Positions 53,112 through 61,193 of a stretch of 64,000 nucleotides of DNA are shown here, piece after piece. Under the pieces are notes generated by a model. That model saw only the letters and a program-made list of their open reading frames with translations. It was not told where the DNA came from and ran no database searches. Source of the stretch: JAZKAR01 sp040389065 (GTDB lineage: Bacteria; Pseudomonadota; Gammaproteobacteria; Burkholderiales; Casimicrobiaceae); NCBI GenBank assembly GCA_040389065.1, contig JAZKAR010000004.1:108488-172487 (forward strand), read 5' to 3'. Numbering within the stretch: the stretch's first letter is position 1; every line of letters begins with the position of its first letter. The position numbers and the translations under genes were made by a program.

Positions 53112-53654
53112 ATGGAAAATGCTGTTACCCGTTGGTTTGGCGCTCAATTTGAGTTGCTTCATCCTTTGTTGCAAGACCTTCATCGCCAAGGGGGACATTT
53201 ACAAGGTACCATCAGCATTGAGTTTGGCAAGGGAATAGCGGGCTGGATTGGAAAGCGGCTTGCCAGAAAACTGGGTATTCCTATTGATTGTACGGATTGT
53301 GCCTTTGAGGTTGAGATCAGCCATACACCCGATTTCTTGCTATGGCTCAGGCGTTTTAGTAACAGTAGTACCATGCTATCCGTATTTCAGCCTGTAGGAT
53401 GCTGGCCAGATGGTTACTGGATCGAGCAAACAGGATTTCTGCAATTACGTTTGACCGTCGATATTATTGAAGACGGTTGGTATTGGCGTGTTTTGAGTGC
53501 GCGTGCAGGAAAATTAGTGTTTCCCAAATGGCTACTGCCTCGATCAACAGCCTACAAACGAATTGAAAACGGCAAGTATTATTTCTGCGTCGAGTTTGCT
53601 TTACCTCTGCTTGGCACACTAGTGCGCTATGGGGGGGTGCTCGATGTAGCGTGA
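53112..53654 (+). CDS. DUF4166 protein, copy 2
   Basis: 180 aa from the ATG at 53112, preceded by AAGGAGG. Segments NAVTRWFGAQFELLHPLLQDLHRQGGHLQGTISIEFG, WIGKRLARKLGIPIDC, LSVFQPVG and LPLLGTLVRYGGVL are canonical DUF4166. It is more complete at the C-terminus than copy 1. It lies 14 bp after the broken RCC1 copy 2. The function of the family is unknown. Its repeated pairing here with RCC1 and the surface-protein tail suggests a role tied to that protein. Confidence 0.8.
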   Translation: MENAVTRWFGAQFELLHPLLQDLHRQGGHLQGTISIEFGKGIAGWIGKRLARKLGIPIDCTDCAFEVEISHTPDFLLWLRRFSNSSTMLSVFQPVGCWPDGYWIEQTGFLQLRLTVDIIEDGWYWRVLSARAGKLVFPKWLLPRSTAYKRIENGKYYFCVEFALPLLGTLVRYGGVLDVA

Positions 53655-54080
53655 TATGCTCACGGGGTTATTACATGGAAGATTTAGCTGCTTTGCAACA
53701 ATTGTTAGCCTGAGATTTTAAGTCCGCTATTGCAAGCCTATGAAGCCGTGAGAACCTCAGAGACAGACATACGGTTAAATAACGGTAGGGTGTTTAACCG
53801 TGCTCTTGTCTCCCAAATATCACTACTCCGCTTACGGATAACGACGGGCCGAGGGAAATTAAAAAACCTGGATATATCCCGCTCCAAGGAGACAGGAATG
53901 TCCTCATAGTGTAGCTTCGTTCCCAATGGGCCTTAAAAGAAAGCAAAAAGAACTCTAAACACGATCATATTTATGTTGTGTCGCATAATTTATGTTATGT
54001 TAAATTCATGGTGCTTCCCGAAATTTAATAGCAAAGAAATAATATAGGGAGGCTCAACTAGCTTGAAATTTGCTTGAAGT
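53655..54080. other. intergenic region at the right edge of the surface-protein locus
   Basis: 426 bp between the DUF4166 gene and the convergent enolase-superfamily gene. A 13-codon stretch at about 53674 (EDLAALQQLLA, then stop) resembles the end of the M10 domain in the giant gene (TDLAALQKLF) and may be a relic. A 62-codon minus-strand frame at 53738-53926 has no recognisable features. No terminator or RNA was identified. Confidence 0.4.
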
Positions 54081-55193
54081 TTAAGTGTGCTTATTTTGTA
54101 TCATTAACCCAAACCCAGGTGCATCAGCAAAAGAGTAGGTAGCACTTTTCAATATGCCGCCAGCACCAAACATGCATGAAGGTTCAACTACGTCATACAT
54201 TAATAAATGTGTACCAAATGCACCTTCTTGAGCAAGTAAGATATCCCGCGAGTTAATGGCTATTACAAGTGCTGCGCGGGTAAGTAAGCTGCTTTCACCA
54301 ACATGCGCCCCGATAATAACTCGCAACCCGCATGCGCGTGCTTCGTTTATGAAGGCTAGCGAACGTAATAATCCGCCCATTTTTGAGATGCGTACATTAA
54401 TAATCCAGCAATCAGATGAAGTAAGTAGGGGTGCAAGCTGGTTAATTCGTAGCACACTTTCATCGAGAATAATACGCGTATTTAGTTCCATAGCAATACG
54501 GTGCATACCTACAATATCACCTGCTTGTAGAGGTTCTTCGAGAGCAAAAAAATCAAAGCTTAAACGCTTTAGATACATAATTGCTTCATCAGCATTTACC
54601 CATGCATTATTAGCATCTGCGCGTACCGCATTGGGCATAATTCCTGCTGATTTAAGCGCCTGAACTTTAGCTAGATCGCGTTCATAGTGCCCAGAAAGCT
54701 TTATTTTGAATTGTTGAAAACCTGCTTGAATGTAATGGTTAAGTTGAGCTTCAAATTGTTGGGGTGAGGCATCGCCCAGCACAGCAGTATAATAAAAATC
54801 ACCAGTTAGTGACGGAAGGCCAAGCAGCGATTCAACAGATCTATTTTCTTCTTTACCTAATAGATCAAGTAACGATAGCTCTACGGCAGTCCAGGCGGCG
54901 GGGTTTGTATCAATATCAGCGCTATGGCGGTTTATCCAATCAGTCACAGATTCGATATTAGTAAAAGTGGTTAGCCATTCTTGTAAATGTAAGGCGAAAA
55001 AAGCATGTGCGCTGGCCAAGTTTTCAGAAGATACATACTCACGGGGGCAGCCTTCGCCAAAACCAATTGCTCCATTTTTGGCATGAGAAGTTACCCATAA
55101 TGTTTGTGTAACCTTACGCTCTGCAGACGCATGTTTAAAAGCGATTTTAAAAGGAATCGAAAGGTTAAACGCCTCAATAGATTCTAAGAGCAT
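54081..55193 (-). CDS. enolase-superfamily enzyme (muconate-lactonizing/dipeptide-epimerase-like)
   Basis: 370 aa from the ATG at 55193, one base after the upstream stop codon. Starting nine codons earlier would overlap that gene. With residues counted from that earlier start: the general base motif KIKLSG (K172, K174), metal ligands D202 (RADANNAW), E228 (LEEPL) and D253 (LDES), and a second catalytic lysine K280 (NVRISKMGG). GAHVGESSLL closes the barrel. This is the MLE subgroup pattern of dipeptide epimerases and N-acylamino-acid racemases. The substrate is not assigned. Tight coupling to the GH3 fusion upstream suggests it supplies or modifies an amino acid or peptide used there. Confidence 0.88.
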   Translation of the reverse strand: MLLESIEAFNLSIPFKIAFKHASAERKVTQTLWVTSHAKNGAIGFGEGCPREYVSSENLASAHAFFALHLQEWLTTFTNIESVTDWINRHSADIDTNPAAWTAVELSLLDLLGKEENRSVESLLGLPSLTGDFYYTAVLGDASPQQFEAQLNHYIQAGFQQFKIKLSGHYERDLAKVQALKSAGIMPNAVRADANNAWVNADEAIMYLKRLSFDFFALEEPLQAGDIVGMHRIAMELNTRIILDESVLRINQLAPLLTSSDCWIINVRISKMGGLLRSLAFINEARACGLRVIIGAHVGESSLLTRAALVIAINSRDILLAQEGAFGTHLLMYDVVEPSCMFGAGGILKSATYSFADAPGFGLMIQNKHT

Positions 55194-55194
55194 T

Positions 55195-57732
55195 TTAGTT
55201 AGGCTCCACATAAGCAGCAAAATTGAATGTAACGTTTTGGCTATAGGCGAGTGCTACCATCTTGAATTGACCTTCGCGTTGACCTTGCTGAACACACTGC
55301 TGTTTGTAAGCATCACCAGTGCCGCTAATGAGCCAGTAAGCCTGAAGAGGGCCGAGCCTTGTACTTTCACGTTTAGATTGATATTCAATATTCAACCCTG
55401 CTAATCTGATATCTACCGCTTTAGCTAACTGCATCGCTGTAGGTTTTATGTTACTTTCTTCAGCTTCAATATACAGGCAATAATGCTGGGCTGTTTCATC
55501 AGCCAAGGTCATTACAAAGCGAGCGGTAAGGCTATACTCAGCTAGTACAGCAGTTACGGCAGCAAGCACCTGAGCTTCATACACTTTCTCACCTGTAATA
55601 TTGGTAACGCCTTTGCCTTTTTGCTGAAATTTAAGAAGAGGTGTTTTATACAAATATCCTGTTACTCGAACGACATCATTAATAAAATATCGGTACAAGC
55701 CTGACGGTGTAGTAATAACAACGTAGTAATCGAAGCCTTTGCGAATATTTTCTAATGTGAGAAATTCGGGTGTGCCAGCCTCCCATTGGTTACGTTCTAC
55801 AAATTCAAAAAAATGTGTATCAAGGGTTGGTAAGCCGCTGCCGGCATGTTTGCCTAATGTAATCGTGCCGCGAAATTCGCTTGATAAGTAGCCAAGTTCT
55901 AGAAGATGCGTCTGAGGTAATAACTCGCACCGCAAGGCATTGGCTGCAATTCCAGCACTTGCACATGTCCAAGTAACGACACAGCGTAAAGCTGGCCATA
56001 AGTCAGCAATACGAGGTTTTAGGGTATGCGTCTTCAAACGATTAAGTTCATTCGCGCGGGCAGGTTTAGCATATAAACGGTTACTGATAGCAGCCAATAT
56101 TTCTATAGGTAAATGATCGGAAAGAAAAAATGTGCCGTAACGTATATCCTCAATAAGTGCTTCATGATGTTCGTGATAAAGTTTGATTAAGGTAAGTAGC
56201 GTGGAGGAATTCGCTGTACTGACATAGCTCATGTTTTTATGCATCAGTGCAAGCCGTAAAATGAGTAAATATTTCACCTGGCTGTTGGCTATTGTTAAAA
56301 CGCAGGGTGGAATAATAAATTTATGTCGTAGCAGCAGGGGGGTATGACGGCTCACAATACCTGAAGCAGAGCCGAATGGCTTACCATTTAAGAGGGTTCC
56401 TTCATACGCAGGGCTGGTAATCGCTAAAATGCTGCCGCTAAATGCTTCAGGGCAAACTTTGTGCTGAAACGCTAATGCTGTTTGATGAAGGCGTTGAAGA
56501 GCTTTTAAATGTGAAGGTGTAAGAGGAATATCTTTGGGCTGGCCTGTTGTACCGCTAGTACGTAAATAACATTCGGGTGCTTCTGCTGTTAGCGTGTTTG
56601 TGCCTTGCTCTATCTCAGTATGAACAAAAGACCGTAAAGTTTCATAGTCATTCACAGCGATGTATTGTGCAAACGATTCGTAATCATTCACCTGAGAAAA
56701 ATGATGTTCACGACCAAACTGTGTGTTGCGATTATCGTGCATGATACGCACAAGTAATAATTTCTGAATACGCATAGGGTCTTTAGCCATTGCCCTTATT
56801 TTTCGACCCTTCCAAAAGCGAATCCAATAAAAAATTAGCTTTATTAACCTATGTTCAAGCTGATATTGGCATGCGCGCATGCTTCCGTGGAAAGGTATTG
56901 CCAATTGCTCAAAAAAACCTTTTGGATATGCGCGATCTGTAATTCCTATCTCTACTGTTTGATGTTTAGGAAGGCTCCAGGTGCCGAAGAGCACATCCCA
57001 TAGAATGGTTGTATTGCCAAAATTGCATGAGGCTATTTTGGGATCGCGCGCATGGTGCCAGCGGTGTGTTTCGGCGCTACCCACAATATAATTAAGAAAG
57101 CCATAGCGAAGGCATATATTACTATGCTGGAAAAACCCATTTACAGAGTAAAGCAAAAAGTAGCCAGCGATAACGGCTGGTGAAATACCCAGCAAAAAAA
57201 AGGGAAGTGCGTCGAGAGAAAAATGCAGCACCTTTTCGATAGGATGAAAACGCCCTACATTAAGCGAATACAAAATATCCGGAGAGTGATGTATTTTGTG
57301 CAATCGCCATAAAAAATTATAATGATGGCTAGCGCGATGCAGCCAATAACGTAAAAAATCTACTGCGAATACCATCGTTATAATTTGAGCAGCAAGAGGC
57401 CAGCTATGGGGCCACCAAGTACTAGGTGACTTTATCTGCATCCATGAGGATGAAATAGCCAGCAATGTAAGGGCTGACAACGCACGTGGGAGTAGTACTT
57501 GAACAGTTGCCATAAACGCTGCATCTGCTTTTATATCACTAAGAGTTGGGCGCCATGCTAATCGTTCAGGAAAGTATCTCTCAAGCACAATAATACATAG
57601 AGCTACTGCGATAATGGGGCCATACGCAGCTAAAGCAGGTGAAACGCCTGTAGAAAGCAACGCACTAAAAGCGAGCACAGCGCTGCTAAGCAAGATGGGA
57701 TACCAAAGATAAGGCAGCACTTTAGTTATCAT
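55195..57732 (-). CDS. fusion of membrane fatty acid hydroxylase (sterol desaturase family) and GH3-type acyl-adenylating enzyme
   Basis: 845 aa. Residues 1-300 have four to six membrane segments and the di-iron histidine motifs of the fatty acid hydroxylase superfamily: H132-RAS-H136 H137, H145-KI-H148 H149, H223-RW-H226 H227. Residues about 310-845 match GH3 auxin-responsive-type proteins, with the ATP-binding motif RTSGTTGQPK at 391-400, YLSSEFRGTI, YRYFINDVVRVTGY and NITGEKVYEAQVLAAV. GH3 enzymes join carboxylic acids to amino acids through an acyl-adenylate. The fusion predicts hydroxylation and amidation of one lipid at the membrane. It overlaps the preceding gene by 4 nt. Confidence 0.88.
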   Translation of the reverse strand: MITKVLPYLWYPILLSSAVLAFSALLSTGVSPALAAYGPIIAVALCIIVLERYFPERLAWRPTLSDIKADAAFMATVQVLLPRALSALTLLAISSSWMQIKSPSTWWPHSWPLAAQIITMVFAVDFLRYWLHRASHHYNFLWRLHKIHHSPDILYSLNVGRFHPIEKVLHFSLDALPFFLLGISPAVIAGYFLLYSVNGFFQHSNICLRYGFLNYIVGSAETHRWHHARDPKIASCNFGNTTILWDVLFGTWSLPKHQTVEIGITDRAYPKGFFEQLAIPFHGSMRACQYQLEHRLIKLIFYWIRFWKGRKIRAMAKDPMRIQKLLLVRIMHDNRNTQFGREHHFSQVNDYESFAQYIAVNDYETLRSFVHTEIEQGTNTLTAEAPECYLRTSGTTGQPKDIPLTPSHLKALQRLHQTALAFQHKVCPEAFSGSILAITSPAYEGTLLNGKPFGSASGIVSRHTPLLLRHKFIIPPCVLTIANSQVKYLLILRLALMHKNMSYVSTANSSTLLTLIKLYHEHHEALIEDIRYGTFFLSDHLPIEILAAISNRLYAKPARANELNRLKTHTLKPRIADLWPALRCVVTWTCASAGIAANALRCELLPQTHLLELGYLSSEFRGTITLGKHAGSGLPTLDTHFFEFVERNQWEAGTPEFLTLENIRKGFDYYVVITTPSGLYRYFINDVVRVTGYLYKTPLLKFQQKGKGVTNITGEKVYEAQVLAAVTAVLAEYSLTARFVMTLADETAQHYCLYIEAEESNIKPTAMQLAKAVDIRLAGLNIEYQSKRESTRLGPLQAYWLISGTGDAYKQQCVQQGQREGQFKMVALAYSQNVTFNFAAYVEPN

Positions 57733-58181
57733 AACGCATGCTTACTTGAAGATAGCGAGTGATAAAGCGCGCCAAGAGTAAGTACAAAAGCAGCAAGCAC
57801 AATATGAAACGCTGCAGGAATCCACGTGGAAAACCAAGAGGGAGCATTGGAATACAGTAATCCAATCGCAATACGACCTAGTGCGCCTGCCATATATACT
57901 GAGCCTAGCCAGCGTAAATACTTGCTAAGAGAATGATTAGGAGACAGCTTACCGCGTTGTGCTTTCCAGGCAATGTGTACCATGAGGCTAAGAATAAGCA
58001 GCTGAATAGAGAGCAATAACCAATAGGGTAAATGACTGCCTTGAAAGGCGCTGAAGGGGGGCAAAAAAGATAGAGGCAGCCAGCGTTGTAGCGCTTGCCC
58101 TACTACGCGTAAGGCAAATAAAAATAAAAGAAACCAAAGACACTTGCTATAACGATGGGAAGAAACCGAAGAATAAGACAT
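57729..58181 (-). CDS. small four-helix membrane protein, first gene of the GH3-fusion operon
   Basis: 150 aa with about four hydrophobic helices (WFLLFLFALRVVGQAL, YWLLLSIQLLILSLMVHIAW, LGSVYMAGALGRIAIGLLY, FHIVLAAFVLTLGALY). The stop overlaps the start of the fusion gene by 4 nt (ATGA type), so the two are translationally coupled. I do not recognise the family. It could be a partner subunit of the hydroxylase or help transport the product. Confidence 0.75.
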   Translation of the reverse strand: MSYSSVSSHRYSKCLWFLLFLFALRVVGQALQRWLPLSFLPPFSAFQGSHLPYWLLLSIQLLILSLMVHIAWKAQRGKLSPNHSLSKYLRWLGSVYMAGALGRIAIGLLYSNAPSWFSTWIPAAFHIVLAAFVLTLGALYHSLSSSKHAL

Positions 58182-58457
58182 TATGTTAACAAAAAGTGAA
58201 ATACGATGATTGAAATAAGAATCATAATTTTCATAAATAGCTTCAGTCGTTAAGTGTATGTTATTGTTATCGACTTATTGATAGGCAAGGTTAAGAAAAG
58301 ACTTAATCTTGGAAATGAGTGATGCATAATCATTGTGAATAATAGTTACGAGAACTAAGTTAAAAACTAGATGTAAATATATAAATAAAAGTTAAATAAT
58401 TTCAACATAATGGGTCATCCACTCTTATTTATGGCAAACAGAGCGGATGTAATAGTG

Positions 58458-58880
58458 CTATTTTAGCGAAGTAGATGGGCACTTTTTTAGTGAGCTTTTT
58501 CCAAAAGGAAAGCGCGTCCCTAATTTTTTGTCATTATCAAATGCCACTTGTATTGCCGGTATTTTTTTTGAGCTATCAAGGTAAATAGTAAAGGGAGAAT
58601 CGCCCATGGCATCGGTTGAAAGCAAGGTAATGTTATTCACATCATGCCCCATACACGAGAAACATTGCTCTAATTTTGGGTAACTCGCTGTTTGTGAGCC
58701 ATTTATAAAACTAACCTTATTGGCCTCAATAACTGTTTTAAGCGAAGAGTTACAAGAGGCTTTAGCAGGTATCCATTCTCCGCGAAACTCTGCCGCGACA
58801 CTATCGCCTGTCATAGCGTTTGTCATGCTGGAGCTTAACATAGTAAAAGTAAAGAGTAAGGGGATAAAACGTTTGATCAT
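58458..58880 (-). CDS. secreted small protein of unknown function
   Basis: 140 aa. The signal peptide is IKRFIPLLFTFTMLSSSMTNA, with a likely cut after TNA. The mature part starts MTGDSVAAEFRGEWIPAKASCNSSL and contains four cysteines (SCNSS, QCFSCMG, KKCPS), enough for two disulfides. FRGEWIPAKASC is like small periplasmic proteins that begin with a G-x-W motif. I cannot assign a family or function. Confidence 0.7.
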   Translation of the reverse strand: MIKRFIPLLFTFTMLSSSMTNAMTGDSVAAEFRGEWIPAKASCNSSLKTVIEANKVSFINGSQTASYPKLEQCFSCMGHDVNNITLLSTDAMGDSPFTIYLDSSKKIPAIQVAFDNDKKLGTRFPFGKSSLKKCPSTSLK

Positions 58881-59237
58881 AATATTTCCTGAGAGTTGTT
58901 TTTATAGTTTGCGATCATGCGCTAAGCACATATAGTTTAACAGAATAGCGGGCTACGATTTACTCTGATAATTCTTATGAGATTTGATAAAATTTGATTA
59001 GAAATAAGCTAATACTTAAATGATTTTAATGTTTATGTATGGTTTAAGAATATGCATTAATAGCGATCATGATTAAACATCAAAATGGTGCCTAGAAAAC
59101 CTGATTATCTAAACACCATTTTGATTATATGTATTCAAAATAAAACGCAATTAAACAGTGTTAGTTCATCGAAACTCACTTGAATAATTCATTTAGATTA
59201 ATAGAATGAAGCTTGATTCATCTTATTCTATTAATTG
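58881..59237. other. intergenic region with an inverted repeat
   Basis: 357 bp between two minus-strand genes. It is AT-rich and holds the promoter of the secreted protein gene and the probable terminator hairpin at 59079-59125 for the CBS-domain gene. No ORF or RNA gene is seen. Confidence 0.5.
59079..59125 (-). terminator. 12-bp perfect inverted repeat downstream of the CBS-domain gene
   Basis: ATCAAAATGGTG (59079-59090) and CACCATTTTGAT (59114-59125) are exact reverse complements with a 23-nt loop. The element lies about 110 bp past the stop of the CBS gene in the direction of transcription. The T tract is weak, so an operator or another role is also possible. Confidence 0.45.
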
Positions 59238-59714
59238 TTAAGAAACTGCTTGATTGCTGGTGATATCAGATAATGAAGCACCTCCTGTACGCATGGGGTC
59301 AGACTCAATGGAGATATCTTTTAAAGGCTTAGCTGCGGTTTGACTAGAATAGCGAGATGCAAGATCTCCTAAGCTAACAATGCCTACTAATTCGTTTTTA
59401 TGATTCACAACAGGAATACGGCGTACCTGTATATCGCTCATTTTTTCACTTACATCTTCAATTAAATCATCTTCAAAACACCATGAAATATCTGCACTCA
59501 TAATATTTTTGACCGGAGTCGTAGAGGCTTTACCATAAGCCACTCCGCGAACGGTAATATCACGATCAGTAATCATACCTACTAGACGATTATTTTCACA
59601 TACAGGCATCGCACCAATATTCATTTTATTCATGGTTTGAGCAGCGATTAACAATGAGTCATCAGGTTTAAGTACGCTTACTTCTTTGCTCATGATATGT
59701 GAAATTCTGGTCAT
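59238..59714 (-). CDS. two-CBS-domain protein
   Basis: 158 aa made of two CBS domains (about 8-60 and 72-125): ISHIMSKEVSVLKPDDSLLIAAQTMNKMNIGAMPVCENNRLVGMITDRDI and VKNIMSADISWCFEDDLIEDVSEKMSDIQVRRIPVVNHKNELVGIVSLGDLA. The pair forms a Bateman module that binds adenosyl nucleotides such as ATP, AMP or NADH. The last 30 residues are a polar tail. Stand-alone proteins of this type often respond to stress or energy state. Partner unknown. Confidence 0.9.
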   Translation of the reverse strand: MTRISHIMSKEVSVLKPDDSLLIAAQTMNKMNIGAMPVCENNRLVGMITDRDITVRGVAYGKASTTPVKNIMSADISWCFEDDLIEDVSEKMSDIQVRRIPVVNHKNELVGIVSLGDLASRYSSQTAAKPLKDISIESDPMRTGGASLSDITSNQAVS

Positions 59715-60384
59715 TATTAATCTCCTTTTGATTGCGCATCGATATGGTAAACATGTGTATATAATACTGCAATAAGAGTTTTGAAATTTTACGCTTAATC
59801 ATTAGCTGATGTTATATATAAGAATGTTTAAAAAACTACTTATTAAATATTATGCATGGTTGCCAAATGAAAATTAATACTAACATTTATTAGGTAATTA
59901 GTGAACTGTGCTAGGTAAGCTTAAACCAAGTTAGGTGAATTTATTAAGATGCTCATGGTAATAAATAATTGAAAAAAAATACACTATGTTTTTACATGTT
60001 TATTAAACATGGTCAAGTAAATAATACGATAAAATTTTATCGTAAAAATAGTAAATTAATTTATTAAGTGAATATTAAAAGCACGAAAAAAATAAAAGCA
60101 GCCAAATGAGTTTAGCGGTTTGATAAATGATAAATATGTATTGTAAATATTGGCAGGTTAGTTATTCTGCCTATAGAAGTAAAATTAAAATCACTTTATG
60201 ATGAAAAGTAAAATGTAATGTACACTATGCTGAATACATCAAGTTTCAACAAAAGTTTTTTTGTTTTTTGTATATGTAGCTATATAAAGCGTTAACTATA
60301 CTTATCATTACGCATATCATAGCTGCACAGACTATTAGCATTAATATATTTACTTTAATTTTTTTTCTAGAGGAGGTTACTACT
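59715..60384. other. 670-bp AT-rich intergenic region
   Basis: This lies between divergent genes (CBS protein on minus, DUF3597 protein on plus). It is very AT-rich, with short A and T runs. No ORF of note and no RNA gene were found. A good ribosome site (agaggagg) precedes the ATG at 60385. Confidence 0.5.
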
Positions 60385-60864
60385 ATGAGTTTTTTTGGTA
60401 AAATTCTCGATAAACTTGGTTTTCATTCTACAGCTAAACCAACTGACACCGCAGCAGCTCCATCTCCAACGGTTGCTTCTTCAACACCGTCTGTAACTAC
60501 ACCTGGCGATACATTTTCATCAGTATCTTCTCCAGCAAGCCATACAGAGTCAGCATCTGTAAACTCAACTTCGTCAACTGTTTTACCCTCGCGTGAAATT
60601 CCAATTGTCGATGTGGCAGCACAATTAGAATCGCTATCTGCTACCCAACATGAGAAGTTAAATTGGAAAACATCCATTGTTGATCTTTTAAAGTTGTTAG
60701 GTTTAGATAGTAGCCTCACCTCGCGCAAAGAGTTAGCAACAGAACTTAATTGCCCTTCTGAAAAAATGAATGATTCGGCACAAATGAATATGTGGCTGCA
60801 TAAAACAGTTCTCCAAAAACTTGCTCAAAATGGCGGGAAAGTACCAGCAGAACTTATTGCTTAG
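60385..60864 (+). CDS. DUF3597-domain protein
   Basis: 159 aa. It starts SFFGKILDKLGF, followed by a Thr/Ser/Pro/Ala-rich linker (about 16-72). A compact C-terminal DUF3597 domain follows (about 72-150: VDVAAQLESLSATQHEKLNWKTSIVDLLKLLGLDSSLTSRKELATELNCP and MNMWLHKTVLQKLAQNGGKVP). The family is found in many proteobacteria and its role is unknown. It is often strongly expressed under stress. A good Shine-Dalgarno and a following terminator-like hairpin indicate a single-gene transcript. Confidence 0.88.
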   Translation: MSFFGKILDKLGFHSTAKPTDTAAAPSPTVASSTPSVTTPGDTFSSVSSPASHTESASVNSTSSTVLPSREIPIVDVAAQLESLSATQHEKLNWKTSIVDLLKLLGLDSSLTSRKELATELNCPSEKMNDSAQMNMWLHKTVLQKLAQNGGKVPAELIA

Positions 60865-60964
60865 TATAGGTAATTTAATAATATTTTTAAGTTTATATAA
60901 AACGGTTTTAAGAAAAATATTGATTTTTTATTAAATTAATATGAAAGTACTGTTTTAGTTTTTT

Positions 60965-61010
60965 ATGGTCTTTGTATACTGTATACAGTATTCATGTATG
61001 TAAAGGCCAT
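60965..61010 (+). terminator. terminator-like hairpin with an internal 16-bp palindrome
   Basis: The arms atggtcttt (60965) and aaaggccat (61002) pair with one G-T wobble and are followed by TTTTATTT. The loop contains ATACTGTATACAGTAT (60976-60991), an exact palindrome. It is 100 bp after the DUF3597 stop and probably ends that transcript. The palindrome could also be a regulator site. Confidence 0.6.
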
Positions 61011-61117
61011 TTTTATTTAACCGCTTCCGGCTTGAAATGTTCAATGCTACATTCAATTTTAAATAAAATGTAATCGTTATAAAAATGGCATTTAAAAAAA
61101 TAATATTTTTATATAAA

Positions 61118-61136
61118 ATAATGATAATAATAAATA
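61118..61136 (+). promoter_or_regulatory. possible Fur/Mur-like box upstream of the Nramp gene
   Basis: aataatgataataataaat matches the repeated NAT(A/T)AT pattern of Fur-family sites and lies 58 bp before the Nramp ORF. The surrounding sequence is so AT-rich that the match may be chance. A link to metal-dependent control is inference. Confidence 0.3.
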
Positions 61137-61193
61137 GTATTTAAAGTATTATTTTTAAATAAACTTTTTTGGTTAAATTCTTACGGGAAAAAT

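Larger units (their letters stand above)
60865..61193. other. intergenic region between the DUF3597 and Nramp genes
   Basis: 329 bp. It holds the terminator-like hairpin at 60965-61010, which includes a 16-bp palindrome in its loop, and a Fur-like AT-rich sequence at 61118-61136. The remainder is featureless and AT-rich. Confidence 0.5.

Noticed and set aside
53738..53926. 62-codon minus-strand ORF in the gap at 53.7 kb
   Set aside because: No ribosome site, no motif and no neighbour support; left only as a remark in the intergenic entry.
60976..60991. LexA (SOS) box
   Set aside because: The CTG...CAG half-sites are about six bases too close for the gammaproteobacterial consensus.
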